Below, piece by piece: positions 10,106 to 18,950 of a DNA stretch of 64,000 nt (the stretch's first letter is position 1; each line of letters starts with the position of its first letter). Location of the stretch: the NCBI RefSeq assembly GCF_019145375.1, contig NZ_JAHSTX010000001.1:3323001-3387000 (forward strand), given 5' to 3'. Source of the DNA: Pseudomonas triticicola (GTDB taxonomy: Bacteria; Pseudomonadota; Gammaproteobacteria; Pseudomonadales; Pseudomonadaceae). The notes under the pieces are model-generated. The model was not told the origin of the DNA. It saw nothing but the letters and a program-made list of their open reading frames with translations, and ran no database searches. The position numbers were made by a program, and so were the translations under genes.

Positions 10106-10478
10106 GATAGTTCCTTGATAAGTCGGGTTTGGCCTCCACGTATCCCAATGACCAACCAGAGGCATAAAGCCCAAGGCACCCAGGTCATCGTGTCGACACG
10201 TGTGTGGATTTAAGCTTTTCGGGGCATCCCCGGAAAGCGGCGCATTTTATACCACAGGGTGCGCAGAAACGGAACCCGGAATCTGTATTCGCACCAGGGA
10301 CATGGGCGCAGCCCCCTTGGAATCGGCTCGATGGGCACCATTGTATAGATAGAAGCTGGACATGCAGGCGCGGATTTGCGCCTCCCGTCTGGTAGAATCG
10401 CGTTTTTCAGGGTCGCAAAATGTACGCTTGCCACCCAATTCGTATCCGTAAGCGCCGCCGAGCGCAGAGAGAGCCTGT
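10106..10478. other. Divergent rpsB/map intergenic region
   Basis: This 373-base gap holds the promoters for rpsB (leftward) and map (rightward). I see a good -10 for rpsB (see 10246-10274). A small hairpin CGGGG-cat-CCCCG near 10220-10232 falls within the rpsB leader and could be part of S2 autoregulation. A -10-like TAGAAT stands near 10391 for map, without a matching -35. No further gene is supported. Confidence 0.6.
10246..10274 (-). promoter_or_regulatory. Candidate sigma-70 promoter of rpsB
   Basis: On the minus strand TATAAA (10246-10251) is preceded, after 17 bases, by TTCCGT (10269-10274). The -10 is close to consensus and the -35 is weak. It would give a leader of roughly 130 bases before the rpsB start. 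Confidence 0.35.
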
Positions 10479-11261
10479 ATGACCGTCAACCTCAAAACCC
10501 CCGAGGACATCGCTGGCATGCGTGTCGCCGGCAAACTGGCCGCCGATGTGCTGGAAATGATTGCCGAACATGTCAAACCGGGCGTGACCACTGATCAGCT
10601 CAATCAGATCTGCCACGACTACATCGTCGATGTGCAGCAAGCGATCCCTGCCCCGCTCAACTACAAGGGCTACCCGAAGTCGATCTGCACCTCGATCAAC
10701 CATGTGGTCTGCCACGGCATCCCGAACGACAAACCGCTGAAAAACGGCGACACCCTGAACATCGATGTCACGGTGATCAAGGACGGTTACCACGGTGACA
10801 CCAGCCGCATGTTCCACGTCGGCGAAGTGCCGGTCTGGGCCGAGCGCCTGTCGCAGGTCACCCAGGAATGCATGTACAAGGCGATCGAGATCGTCAAACC
10901 CGGCTGCCGCCTCGGCGACATCGGCGAAGTAATCCAGAAGCACGCAGAAAAGAACGGTTTCTCGGTGGTACGCGAGTTCTGCGGCCACGGTATTGGCAAG
11001 GTCTTCCACGAAGAACCGCAGATCCTGCACTACGGTCGTGCCGGCACCGGTATGGAACTGAAGGCTGGCATGACCTTCACCATCGAGCCGATGATCAACC
11101 AGGGCAAGGCCGACACCAAGGTTCTGGGCGACGGCTGGACCGCGATCACCAAGGACCGCAAGCTCTCGGCACAGTGGGAACACACCCTGCTGGTCACCGA
11201 GACCGGCTACGAGATTTTCACTTTGCGCAGCGATGACACCATCCCGCGCATCTCGGCCTGA
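10479..11261 (+). CDS. map: Type I methionine aminopeptidase
   Basis: The 260-residue metallopeptidase removes the initiator methionine from nascent proteins. The metal ligands are in recognisable contexts: NIDVTVIKDGYHGDTSRMF (two aspartates), FCGHGIGKVFHEEP (histidine), TIEPMIN and QWEHTLLV (glutamates). HVVCHGIP supplies the substrate-binding histidine. It is divergent from rpsB, the standard arrangement, and is followed 40 bases later by glnD on the same strand. Confidence 0.97.
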   Translation: MTVNLKTPEDIAGMRVAGKLAADVLEMIAEHVKPGVTTDQLNQICHDYIVDVQQAIPAPLNYKGYPKSICTSINHVVCHGIPNDKPLKNGDTLNIDVTVIKDGYHGDTSRMFHVGEVPVWAERLSQVTQECMYKAIEIVKPGCRLGDIGEVIQKHAEKNGFSVVREFCGHGIGKVFHEEPQILHYGRAGTGMELKAGMTFTIEPMINQGKADTKVLGDGWTAITKDRKLSAQWEHTLLVTETGYEIFTLRSDDTIPRISA

Positions 11262-11301
11262 CACCCAGAACGCTCCCAGCCAATAGAAGGAAAGCCAATC
11301 G

Positions 11302-14004
11302 ATGCCGCAGGTGGATCCCGAACTCTTCGACCGCGGCCAGTTCCAGGCTGAACTGGCCCTCAAAGCGAGTCCCATCGCGGCGTTCAAGAAGGCGATCCGC
11401 CAGGCCCGCGAGGTCCTCGACACGCGTTTTCGCAATGGCCGCGACATCCGCCGGCTGATCGAGGACCGCGCCTGGTTTGTCGACAACATCCTGCAAAAGG
11501 CCTGGGAGCAGTTCAACTGGAGCGAAGACGCCGACATCGCTCTGGTGGCAGTAGGCGGCTACGGTCGCGGCGAGCTGCATCCCTATTCCGACATTGATTT
11601 GCTGATCCTGCTCGACAGTGCCGACCACGAAGTTTTCCGCGATTCCATCGAGCGTTTTCTGACGCTGCTTTGGGACATCGGTCTGGAGGTCGGCCAGAGC
11701 GTGCGCTCGGTCGACGAATGCGCAGAAGAGGCCCGCGCCGACCTGACTGTGGTCACCAACCTGATGGAAAGCCGCACCATCTGCGGCCCCGAGCGTCTGC
11801 GCCAGCGCATGCTCGACGTCACCAGCACCGCGCACATGTGGCCGGCCAAGGAGTTCTTCCTGGCCAAGCGTGCCGAGCAGAAGGCCCGTCACCACAAATA
11901 CAACGACACCGAATACAACCTCGAACCGAACGTCAAAGGTTCGCCCGGCGGCCTGCGCGATATTCAGACAATCCTTTGGGTCGCCCGCCGTCAGTACGGC
12001 ACCCTGAACCTGCGCGCCCTCGCTGGCGAAGGCTTTCTGGTCGAAAGCGAAAACGCCCTGCTCGCCTCATCCCAGGAATTCCTCTGGAAAGTGCGCTATG
12101 CGCTGCACATGCTCGCCGGCCGTTCCGAAGACCGCTTGCTGTTCGATCATCAGCGCACCATTGCCGGCCTGCTCGGCTTTGAAGGAGACGACGCCAAACA
12201 GGCGGTCGAAAACTTCATGCAGCAGTACTTCCGCACGGTGATGAGCATTGCCCAGTTGAGCGATCTGATCATCCAGCACTTCGAGGAAGTCATCCTCGCT
12301 CCGGAAGACGAGGCGCCGCCGCAACCGATCAATTCACGCTTCCAGCTGCATGACGGCTACATCGAAGCGCGCAATGACAACGTGTTCCGCCGCACGCCGT
12401 TCGCCATGCTGGAAATTTTCGTGCTGATGGCCCAACAGCCGGAAATCAAAGGGGTGCGCGCCGACACCATTCGTCTGCTGCGTGAACATCGGCACCTGAT
12501 CGATGACAACTTCCGCAACGATATCCGCAACACCAGCCTGTTCATCGAGCTGTTCAAGTGCAAGATCGGCATCCACCGCAATCTGCGGCGGATGAACCGT
12601 TACGGCATTCTCGGCCGTTATCTGCCGGAGTTCGGCTTTATCGTCGGACAGATGCAGCACGACCTGTTCCACATTTATACGGTCGATGCGCACACGCTGA
12701 ATCTGATCAAACACCTGCGCAAACTGCAGTACACCCAGGTTTCGGAGAAATTTCCGCTGGCCGCCAAGCTCATGGCGAAGCTGCCCAAGCCTGAGCTGAT
12801 CTACATGGCCGGTCTGTATCACGATATCGGCAAGGGCCGGCATGGCGATCACTCGGAGATCGGCGCGGTCGATGCCGAGGCGTTCTGCCAGCGTCACCAG
12901 TTGCCGGTGTGGGACAGCCGCCTGATCGTCTGGCTGGTACAGAACCATTTGGTGATGTCCACCACCGCGCAGCGCAAGGATCTGTCGGACCCGCAGGTGA
13001 TCCACGATTTCGCCCAGGCGGTCGGCGACGAAACCCGCCTCGACTACCTCTATGTGCTGACCGTGGCCGACATCAATGCGACCAACCCGACGCTGTGGAA
13101 CTCATGGCGCGCCAGCCTGCTGCGCCAGCTTTATACCGAGACCAAGCGCGCCCTGCGCCGGGGTCTGGAAAACCCGGTGGATCGCGAAGAACAGATCCGT
13201 CAGACGCAAAGCGCCGCGCTGGACATTCTGGTGCGCGGCGGCACCGATCCGGACGACGTCGAGCAGCTGTGGGCGCAATTGGGCGATGACTATTTCCTGC
13301 GCCACACCGCCGGCGACGTGGCCTGGCACAGCGATGCGATCCTGCAGCAACCGGTGGATGGCGGGCCGCTGGTGCTGATCAAGGAAACCACCCAGCGCGA
13401 GTTCGAGGGCGGCACGCAGATCTTCATTTATGCACCGGACCAGCATGACTTCTTCGCCGTGACCGTGGCGGCGATGGACCAGCTCAACCTGAACATTCAC
13501 GACGCCCGGGTCATCACCTCGAGCAGCCAGTTCACCCTCGACACCTACATCGTGCTCGACAACGAAGGCGAATCGATCGGCGACAACCCCGCGCGGATCA
13601 AGCAGATCCGCGAAGGCCTGACCGAAGCCCTGCGCAACCCGGACGATTACCCAACGATCATCCAGCGCAGGGTTCCGCGCCAGCTCAAACACTTCGCCTT
13701 CGCCCCGCAAGTAACGATCCACAACGACGCCCAGCGTCCGGTGACCGTGCTGGAACTGACGGCGCCTGACCGGCCGGGCCTGCTGGCGCGGGTCGGGGGG
13801 ATTTTCCTCGAGTTCGATCTGTCGCTGCAGAACGCCAAGATTGCGACCCTGGGCGAGCGCGTGGAAGACGTGTTCTTCATCACCGACGCGCACAACCAGC
13901 CGCTGTCTGATCCGCTGCTGTGCAGCCGTCTGCAGGATGCGATCGTCGAACAGCTGAGCGTCAATCAGGAACCGGATATCAAACTTTCGCGGATCAGTAT
14001 CTGA
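11302..14004 (+). CDS. glnD: Bifunctional uridylyltransferase/uridylyl-removing enzyme GlnD
   Basis: The 900-residue nitrogen sensor attaches and removes UMP on PII protein in response to glutamine. Domains in order: nucleotidyltransferase with [17 protein letters not shown] starting near residue 85, a PII-UTase linker, an HD phosphohydrolase domain with [13 protein letters not shown] near residue 507, and two C-terminal ACT domains from about residues 710 and 810 (the second has [14 protein letters not shown]). All catalytic motifs are intact and the length is that of the family. The gene follows map by 40 bases with a ribosome-binding site (GAAGGAAA), so they may be cotranscribed. Confidence 0.97.
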   Translation: MPQVDPELFDRGQFQAELALKASPIAAFKKAIRQAREVLDTRFRNGRDIRRLIEDRAWFVDNILQKAWEQFNWSEDADIALVAVGGYGRGELHPYSDIDLLILLDSADHEVFRDSIERFLTLLWDIGLEVGQSVRSVDECAEEARADLTVVTNLMESRTICGPERLRQRMLDVTSTAHMWPAKEFFLAKRAEQKARHHKYNDTEYNLEPNVKGSPGGLRDIQTILWVARRQYGTLNLRALAGEGFLVESENALLASSQEFLWKVRYALHMLAGRSEDRLLFDHQRTIAGLLGFEGDDAKQAVENFMQQYFRTVMSIAQLSDLIIQHFEEVILAPEDEAPPQPINSRFQLHDGYIEARNDNVFRRTPFAMLEIFVLMAQQPEIKGVRADTIRLLREHRHLIDDNFRNDIRNTSLFIELFKCKIGIHRNLRRMNRYGILGRYLPEFGFIVGQMQHDLFHIYTVDAHTLNLIKHLRKLQYTQVSEKFPLAAKLMAKLPKPELIYMAGLYHDIGKGRHGDHSEIGAVDAEAFCQRHQLPVWDSRLIVWLVQNHLVMSTTAQRKDLSDPQVIHDFAQAVGDETRLDYLYVLTVADINATNPTLWNSWRASLLRQLYTETKRALRRGLENPVDREEQIRQTQSAALDILVRGGTDPDDVEQLWAQLGDDYFLRHTAGDVAWHSDAILQQPVDGGPLVLIKETTQREFEGGTQIFIYAPDQHDFFAVTVAAMDQLNLNIHDARVITSSSQFTLDTYIVLDNEGESIGDNPARIKQIREGLTEALRNPDDYPTIIQRRVPRQLKHFAFAPQVTIHNDAQRPVTVLELTAPDRPGLLARVGGIFLEFDLSLQNAKIATLGERVEDVFFITDAHNQPLSDPLLCSRLQDAIVEQLSVNQEPDIKLSRISI

Positions 14005-14061
14005 ATCACCCGTTTATCCGTGTGAATGCAGCCCATGCTTTCCTCCGGTACATACAATCCC

Positions 14062-14197
14062 CTGTGGCGAGGGGATTTATCCCCGTTCGGCTGCGAAGCA
14101 GTCGTAAAACCTGTGTATGCGGACATTAAGTTGAACCGCAGTGAATGGTTTTTGGGGCCGCTGCGCAGCCCAACGGGGATAAATCCCCTCGCCACAG
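14062..14197. repeat. Long imperfect inverted repeat (CTGTGGCGAGGGGAT family)
   Basis: Arms of about 50 bases start CTGTGGCGAGGGGATTTATC and end in its complement. The outer 26 bases pair perfectly and the inner part has scattered mismatches. It fills most of the 223-base glnD-dapC gap and can fold into one large hairpin. It belongs to a different sequence family from the GTGGGAGCGAGC doublets found later in the window. Confidence 0.8.
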
Positions 14198-14227
14198 AAA
14201 GCTCTTGAGCATTTAAAAGAGGCCCCC

Positions 14228-15427
14228 ATGAACAAAGCTTTGAACCAGCTCCAGCCGTACCCGTTCGAAAAGCTCCGCGCCCTGCTCGGCAGCGTTACGC
14301 CGAACCCGGACAAACGCCCGATCGCCCTGTCGATCGGCGAGCCGAAACACCGTTCGCCGAGCTTTGTCGCCGAAGCGCTGGCGAACAGTCTGGATCAGAT
14401 GGCGGTGTACCCGACCACCCTCGGCATCCCGGCCCTGCGCGAAGCCATCGCCGGCTGGTGCGAGCGTCGTTTTGGCGTGCCGAACGGCTGGATCGATCCG
14501 GCGCGCAATGTGCTACCGGTCAACGGCACCCGTGAAGCGCTGTTCGCCTTCACCCAGACCGTGGTCAATCGGGGCGACGATGCGCTGGTGGTCAGCCCTA
14601 ACCCGTTCTATCAGATCTACGAAGGCGCGGCGTTTCTCGCCGGGGCCAAGCCGCATTACCTGCCATGCCTGGATGAAAACGGCTTCAACCCGGACTTCGA
14701 CGCAGTAGCGCCGGAGATCTGGCAGCGCTGCCAGATTCTGTTCCTGTGCTCGCCGGGCAATCCGACCGGCGCACTGATTCCGGTCGAGACCCTGAAGAAG
14801 CTGATCGCCCTGGCTGATCAGTACGACTTCGTGATTGCCGCCGACGAGTGTTACAGCGAACTGTACTTCGACGAGCAAACCCCACCGCCGGGCCTGCTCA
14901 GCGCCTGCGTCGAACTGGGTCGCAATGACTTCAAGCGCTGCGTGGTCTTCCACAGTCTGTCCAAGCGCTCCAACCTGCCGGGTCTGCGTTCAGGCTTCGT
15001 TGCCGGCGATGCCGACATCCTCAAGGGTTTCCTGCTCTATCGCACTTACCACGGCTGCGCGATGCCGGTACAGACTCAACTGGCCAGCGTTGCCGCGTGG
15101 AATGACGAAGTGCATGTGCGCGCCAACCGTGCGCTGTATCGCGAGAAGTTCGATGCGGTGCTGAACATCCTCAGCCCGGTCATGGACGTACAGCGCCCGG
15201 ATGGCAGCTTCTATCTGTGGCCGAACGTGAAGGGTGATGACGCGGCATTCTGCCGTGATCTGTTCGAGCAGGAGCATGTGACCGTGGTGCCGGGCTCGTA
15301 TCTGTCTCGCGATGTCGATGGCGTCAATCCGGGTGCAGGCCGTGTGCGCATGGCGCTGGTTGCGCCGCTGGCGGAATGCGTCGAAGCCGCCGAACGGATT
15401 CGCGACTTCATCACCCGCCAGAAGTGA
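14228..15427 (+). CDS. dapC: Succinyldiaminopimelate transaminase
   Basis: The 399-residue PLP-dependent fold-type I aminotransferase converts N-succinyl-2-amino-6-ketopimelate to N-succinyl-LL-diaminopimelate in lysine and peptidoglycan precursor synthesis. The pyridoxal lysine is K246 in HSLSKRSNLPGLRSGF. The NPxNP-like CSPGNPTG motif and the cofactor aspartate stretch AADECYSELYF are present. It lies downstream of glnD, as in P. aeruginosa, and in the same region as dapD and dapE, which act before and after it. A repeat separates it from glnD, so it may have its own promoter. Confidence 0.92.
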   Translation: MNKALNQLQPYPFEKLRALLGSVTPNPDKRPIALSIGEPKHRSPSFVAEALANSLDQMAVYPTTLGIPALREAIAGWCERRFGVPNGWIDPARNVLPVNGTREALFAFTQTVVNRGDDALVVSPNPFYQIYEGAAFLAGAKPHYLPCLDENGFNPDFDAVAPEIWQRCQILFLCSPGNPTGALIPVETLKKLIALADQYDFVIAADECYSELYFDEQTPPPGLLSACVELGRNDFKRCVVFHSLSKRSNLPGLRSGFVAGDADILKGFLLYRTYHGCAMPVQTQLASVAAWNDEVHVRANRALYREKFDAVLNILSPVMDVQRPDGSFYLWPNVKGDDAAFCRDLFEQEHVTVVPGSYLSRDVDGVNPGAGRVRMALVAPLAECVEAAERIRDFITRQK

Positions 15428-15432
15428 TTGCG

Positions 15433-15466
15433 GAGCGCTTGCGGCAGCCCTCTGCTGCAAGCGCTC
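15433..15466. terminator. Bidirectional hairpin between convergent dapC and antiporter gene
   Basis: Two 15-base arms (GAGCGCTTGCGGCAG and its complement with one mismatch) enclose a four-base loop in the 45-base gap between two converging genes. There is no clear T-tract, but the position suits a shared terminator. Confidence 0.6.
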
Positions 15467-15472
15467 AAGCGG

Positions 15473-17104
15473 TTATTTGACCTGCCCCAGATTGGCCTCG
15501 CTCAAATCCAGTTCCCCGAGCACTTCTCGCAACACGTCATCACCGATCTGGTGCTGACGGCTCAGACTGTAAAGCTCAAGACGCTGCGCGCGCAGCGCTT
15601 TCAAGCGCAAACGCCGTTCAAGCAGATCCATCTGGAATGCCAGCGCCTGGGCTTCGGCGGAGTCGTTGAATACATCAAGTTGATGGCGATATTCGGACAT
15701 GATCCGCGCCTTGAGCTCCGCTGCCAGCGCTGCTTGAGCGGCATCCTGTGGGACCACTTCTTCGCTTTCCAGCGAGTGAATCGCTGCTTCGGCGGTCTTG
15801 CGCCATGCATCGCGCACTTCATGACGACGCTTGTCGTCGGGACTCTTGTCGATGCCGCGCAGCAGCAACGGCAACGCGATACAGGCCGAGACCAGCGACA
15901 GCAGAATCACCCCGGCAGCGATGAAAATCAGCAAGTCACGTTCGGGAAAAGCCTCGGCGCCGATCAGCATCGGCACCGACATCACGCCCGCCAGCGTTAC
16001 CGCCCCACGCACACCGCCCACCGTCAGCAACCAGCATGAACGCGCCGTCGGCACTTGCGTCAGCTCGCCCTTGCCGCGCACTCGGCGCAGCAACACCGAC
16101 AAGCGCCAGATGCTCTGCACCCAGATGAACCGCAGCAGCACCAGCGCGACGAAGATCGCCAACACATCGAGGCAGCGATAGAACAGCGTCGGCCACAGCG
16201 TCGGCTCATGGCTGACCACCGCCTTGATGATGTCTGGCAATTGCAGGCCAAGCAGCAGGAAGATCAAGCCATTGAACGCAAATTCGAGCAGCGCCCAAAC
16301 GCTGCGGTTAAGCAATCGCGTGCTGGTCTGGCGTGGCAACAGGTCGAGCCAGCTCTGCATCATCCCCGCTGCCACCGCCGAGAGAATCCCTGAAGCGCCC
16401 AAACGTTCGGCCAGTACATAAGCAGCGAACGGCAGCAGCAACATGAACACCACGTGAGTGGCCGGATCGTCCCAGCCCCGGGCGATCATCCACGCGCGCA
16501 GGCGTCCGACCAACCAGCTCAACGCCACTCCGACCGCCAGGCCACCGAGCGCCACGGCGACGAAGGTCAGACTGGCATTGGTCAGCGAAAACACCCCCGT
16601 GACCGCTGCAGCGAGGGCGAATTTGAAGGTCACCAGGCCTGAGGCGTCATTCATCAGCGCCTCGCCCTGGAGGATGTGCATCAGCGGCGTCGGGAGTCGG
16701 TTCTGCGAAATCGCTGAGACTGCGACGGCGTCGGTCGGTGACAAAACCGCTGCAAGGGCGAAGGCTACCGGCAGCGGAATCGTCGGCAACAGCCAATGAA
16801 TGAAATAACCGGCACCAACTACGGTGAACAGAACAAGGCCGACGGCCAGGGTCAGGATCGGTCCGCGCAATTGCCAGAAGGCGCGTTTGGGCATGCGCCA
16901 GCCATCGGAAAACAGCAGCGGCGGCAGGAACAGAAACAGGAATAGTTCGGGATCGAGGGCGACGTGCAGGCCAAGAGTCGGCCAGGCGAGCAAGGCACCC
17001 GCGGCGATTTGCACCAGCGGCAACGGCAGCGGGATGACCCGCCCGACCAGGCGCGAGACGCTGACCAGCATCAGCAGGATGAGGACGGTGTAAGCAGTTT
17101 GCAT
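15473..17104 (-). CDS. Na+/H+ antiporter, CPA1 (NhaP/NhaO-type) family
   Basis: The 543-residue protein has about twelve hydrophobic helices up to residue 400 and a charged cytoplasmic tail of about 140 residues. The inner helices carry the polar motifs of the family: the LSPTDAVAVSAISQNRLP stretch with its aspartate, the GEALMNDASGLV stretch with the transport-site ND, and a later GVRGAVTLAG. It should exchange external protons for internal sodium or potassium. The tail is rich in charged heptads and ends in a helix repeat (RRLRLKALRAQRLELYSLSRQ). Ion specificity cannot be told from sequence. It converges on dapC. Confidence 0.88.
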   Translation of the reverse strand: MQTAYTVLILLMLVSVSRLVGRVIPLPLPLVQIAAGALLAWPTLGLHVALDPELFLFLFLPPLLFSDGWRMPKRAFWQLRGPILTLAVGLVLFTVVGAGYFIHWLLPTIPLPVAFALAAVLSPTDAVAVSAISQNRLPTPLMHILQGEALMNDASGLVTFKFALAAAVTGVFSLTNASLTFVAVALGGLAVGVALSWLVGRLRAWMIARGWDDPATHVVFMLLLPFAAYVLAERLGASGILSAVAAGMMQSWLDLLPRQTSTRLLNRSVWALLEFAFNGLIFLLLGLQLPDIIKAVVSHEPTLWPTLFYRCLDVLAIFVALVLLRFIWVQSIWRLSVLLRRVRGKGELTQVPTARSCWLLTVGGVRGAVTLAGVMSVPMLIGAEAFPERDLLIFIAAGVILLSLVSACIALPLLLRGIDKSPDDKRRHEVRDAWRKTAEAAIHSLESEEVVPQDAAQAALAAELKARIMSEYRHQLDVFNDSAEAQALAFQMDLLERRLRLKALRAQRLELYSLSRQHQIGDDVLREVLGELDLSEANLGQVK

Positions 17105-17208
17105 AAAACCAGAATCTCAGGCGATCGACAGCATTGAACTGCCATATTAGCGCCTTAGGCTGTGGCTGACCGTTGCACCTATGTCGCACGGCCGCAAGCG
17201 ACACCCTT

Positions 17209-17296
17209 GTGGGAGCGAGCCTGCTCGCGAATGCGGTGTGTCATTCAGCACAGAAATTGACTGACAGGCCCCCTTCGCGAGCAAGCTCGCTCCCAC
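17209..17296. repeat. REP doublet, 88-bp class
   Basis: The 23-base unit GTGGGAGCGAGC...CGCGAA at 17209-17231 is followed, after 42 bases, by its inverted copy at 17274-17296 (one-base variant). It lies between the antiporter gene and the Spx-like gene. Confidence 0.9.
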
Positions 17297-17395
17297 AGGT
17301 TTTACAGCGTTACGACAACCGTGGCCGACGAAACCGTCCGGTCATGGCATAATCCGTCACCATTTTTTTCCAGCACCTGTAAAGGGGGCGATTCC

Positions 17396-17758
17396 TTGGC
17401 CGTTTCAAGTAAAACGTTGCACCTTTTCGGCATCAAAGCCTGCGACACCATGAAAAAGGCGCGCACCTGGCTCGATGAACACGCTGTCAGTTATGACTTT
17501 CACGATTACAAGACTGCCGGTATTGACCGTGAGCACCTGACCCAATGGTGCGACGAGCACGGCTGGCAAACCGTGTTGAACCGCGCCGGCACGACCTTTC
17601 GCAAACTCGATGACGAACGCAAAGCCGATCTCGACCAGTCGAAAGCCATCGAACTGATGCTCGCACAACCCTCGATGATCAAGCGCCCGGTGCTCGATCT
17701 CGGTGACCGAACCCTGATTGGCTTCAAGCCAGATATCTACGCGGCCGCTCTGAAGTAA
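17396..17758 (+). CDS. ArsC/Spx-family protein (YffB-like)
   Basis: This predicted 120-residue thioredoxin-fold protein resembles the ArsC/Spx superfamily (LFGIKACDTMKKARTWLDEH at the N-terminus, and a later RAGTTFRKLD). Only one cysteine is in the active-site loop, where arsenate reductases have a catalytic cysteine, so a true arsenate reductase role is unlikely. A TTG start at 17396 is chosen because an AAAGGGGG ribosome-binding site stands at 17381-17388, whereas the upstream in-frame ATG has none. dapD follows 31 bases later, matching the YffB-dapD neighbourhood of other pseudomonads. The function of YffB proteins is not established. Confidence 0.82.
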   Translation: MAVSSKTLHLFGIKACDTMKKARTWLDEHAVSYDFHDYKTAGIDREHLTQWCDEHGWQTVLNRAGTTFRKLDDERKADLDQSKAIELMLAQPSMIKRPVLDLGDRTLIGFKPDIYAAALK

Positions 17759-17789
17759 GCAGCCCGTCACTCTTTGTAGAGGTATTCAC

Positions 17790-18824
17790 ATGTCCAATTC
17801 CCTGTTCAGCATCGCCTTTGGTGTCGGCACCCAGAATCGTCAAGGCGCATGGCTGGAAGTGTTCTACGCCCAGCCACTGCTCAACCCTTCGGCCGAACTG
17901 GTCGCGGCTGTTGCGCCGATCCTCGGTTACACCGAAGGCAACCAGGCCATCACCTTTACCACCGCCCAGGCTGCGCAACTGGCTGAAGCCGTCAAAGGCA
18001 TCGACGCCGTGCAAGGCAAGCTGCTGACCCGCCTGGCCGAAAGCCACAAGCCGTTGGTTGCCACGCTGCTGGCTGAAGACGCGCAACTGACCTCCACGCC
18101 TGAGGCCTACCTCAAACTGCATCTGCTCTCGCACCGTCTGGTCAAGCCGCACGGCGTGAGCCTGGCCGGTATCTTCCCGCTGCTGCCGAACGTGGCGTGG
18201 ACCAGCCAGGGCGCGATCGATTTGAGCGAACTGGCGGAAATGCAACTCGAAGCGCGTCTGCGCGGCGAACTGCTGGAAGTGTTCTCCGTGGACAAGTTCC
18301 CGAAGATGACCGACTACGTGGTACCGGCCGGCGTGCGTATCGCTGATGCTGCACGTCTGCGTCTGGGCGCCTATGTCGGCGAAGGCACCACTGTCATGCA
18401 TGAAGGTTTCATCAACTTCAACGCCGGCACCGAAGGCCCGGGCATGATCGAAGGCCGCGTTTCCGCTGGCGTCTTCGTCGGCAAGGGTTCGGACCTGGGC
18501 GGCGGTTGCTCGACCATGGGCACTCTGTCGGGCGGCGGCAACATTGTGATCAAGGTGGGCGAAGGCTGCCTGATTGGCGCCAACGCCGGTATCGGTATTC
18601 AGTTGGGCGACCGCAACACCGTGGAATCGGGCCTGTACGTGACCGCCGGGACCAAGGTTGCGCTGCTGGACGAGCACAACAATCTGGTCAAGGTCGTGAA
18701 AGCACGTGAGCTGGCTGGTCAGACTGATCTGCTGTTCCGTCGCAATTCGGAAACCGGCGCGGTGGAATGCAAGACCCACAAATCGGCGATCGAACTGAAC
18801 GAAGCGCTGCACGCTCACAACTAA
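17790..18824 (+). CDS. dapD: 2,3,4,5-tetrahydropyridine-2,6-dicarboxylate N-succinyltransferase
   Basis: The 344-residue enzyme transfers a succinyl group from succinyl-CoA to tetrahydrodipicolinate, the entry to the succinylase branch of lysine synthesis. The C-terminal half shows the left-handed beta-helix pattern (RLRLGAYVGEGTTVMHEGF, then SAGVFVGKGSDLGGGCSTMG and CLIGANAGIGIQLGDR). At 344 residues it is the long Pseudomonas/actinobacterial form, not the 274-residue enterobacterial form. It follows the Spx-like gene closely and is separated from csdA by a REP doublet. Confidence 0.93.
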   Translation: MSNSLFSIAFGVGTQNRQGAWLEVFYAQPLLNPSAELVAAVAPILGYTEGNQAITFTTAQAAQLAEAVKGIDAVQGKLLTRLAESHKPLVATLLAEDAQLTSTPEAYLKLHLLSHRLVKPHGVSLAGIFPLLPNVAWTSQGAIDLSELAEMQLEARLRGELLEVFSVDKFPKMTDYVVPAGVRIADAARLRLGAYVGEGTTVMHEGFINFNAGTEGPGMIEGRVSAGVFVGKGSDLGGGCSTMGTLSGGGNIVIKVGEGCLIGANAGIGIQLGDRNTVESGLYVTAGTKVALLDEHNNLVKVVKARELAGQTDLLFRRNSETGAVECKTHKSAIELNEALHAHN

Positions 18825-18837
18825 GCGCTGTAGGCCT

Positions 18838-18907
18838 GTGGGAGCGAGTCTGCTCGCGAAACTTTTGGCGTCCTCAAGGACGCTTTCGCGTGCACGCTCG
18901 CTCCCAC
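18838..18907. repeat. REP doublet, shortened and diverged (70 bp)
   Basis: The forward unit at 18838-18860 (AGTCTG variant) and a diverged inverted unit at 18885-18907 are separated by 24 bases instead of the 42 seen in the 88-bp class. Confidence 0.8.
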
Positions 18908-18950
18908 AAGGTTTGGCGTACACCCCGCCCAATTTCACAGGGCTGAACTC

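Noticed and set aside
17396..17758. Arsenate reductase
   Set aside because: The active-site loop and neighbours (dapD) fit the YffB/Spx-like group, and no ars genes are nearby.
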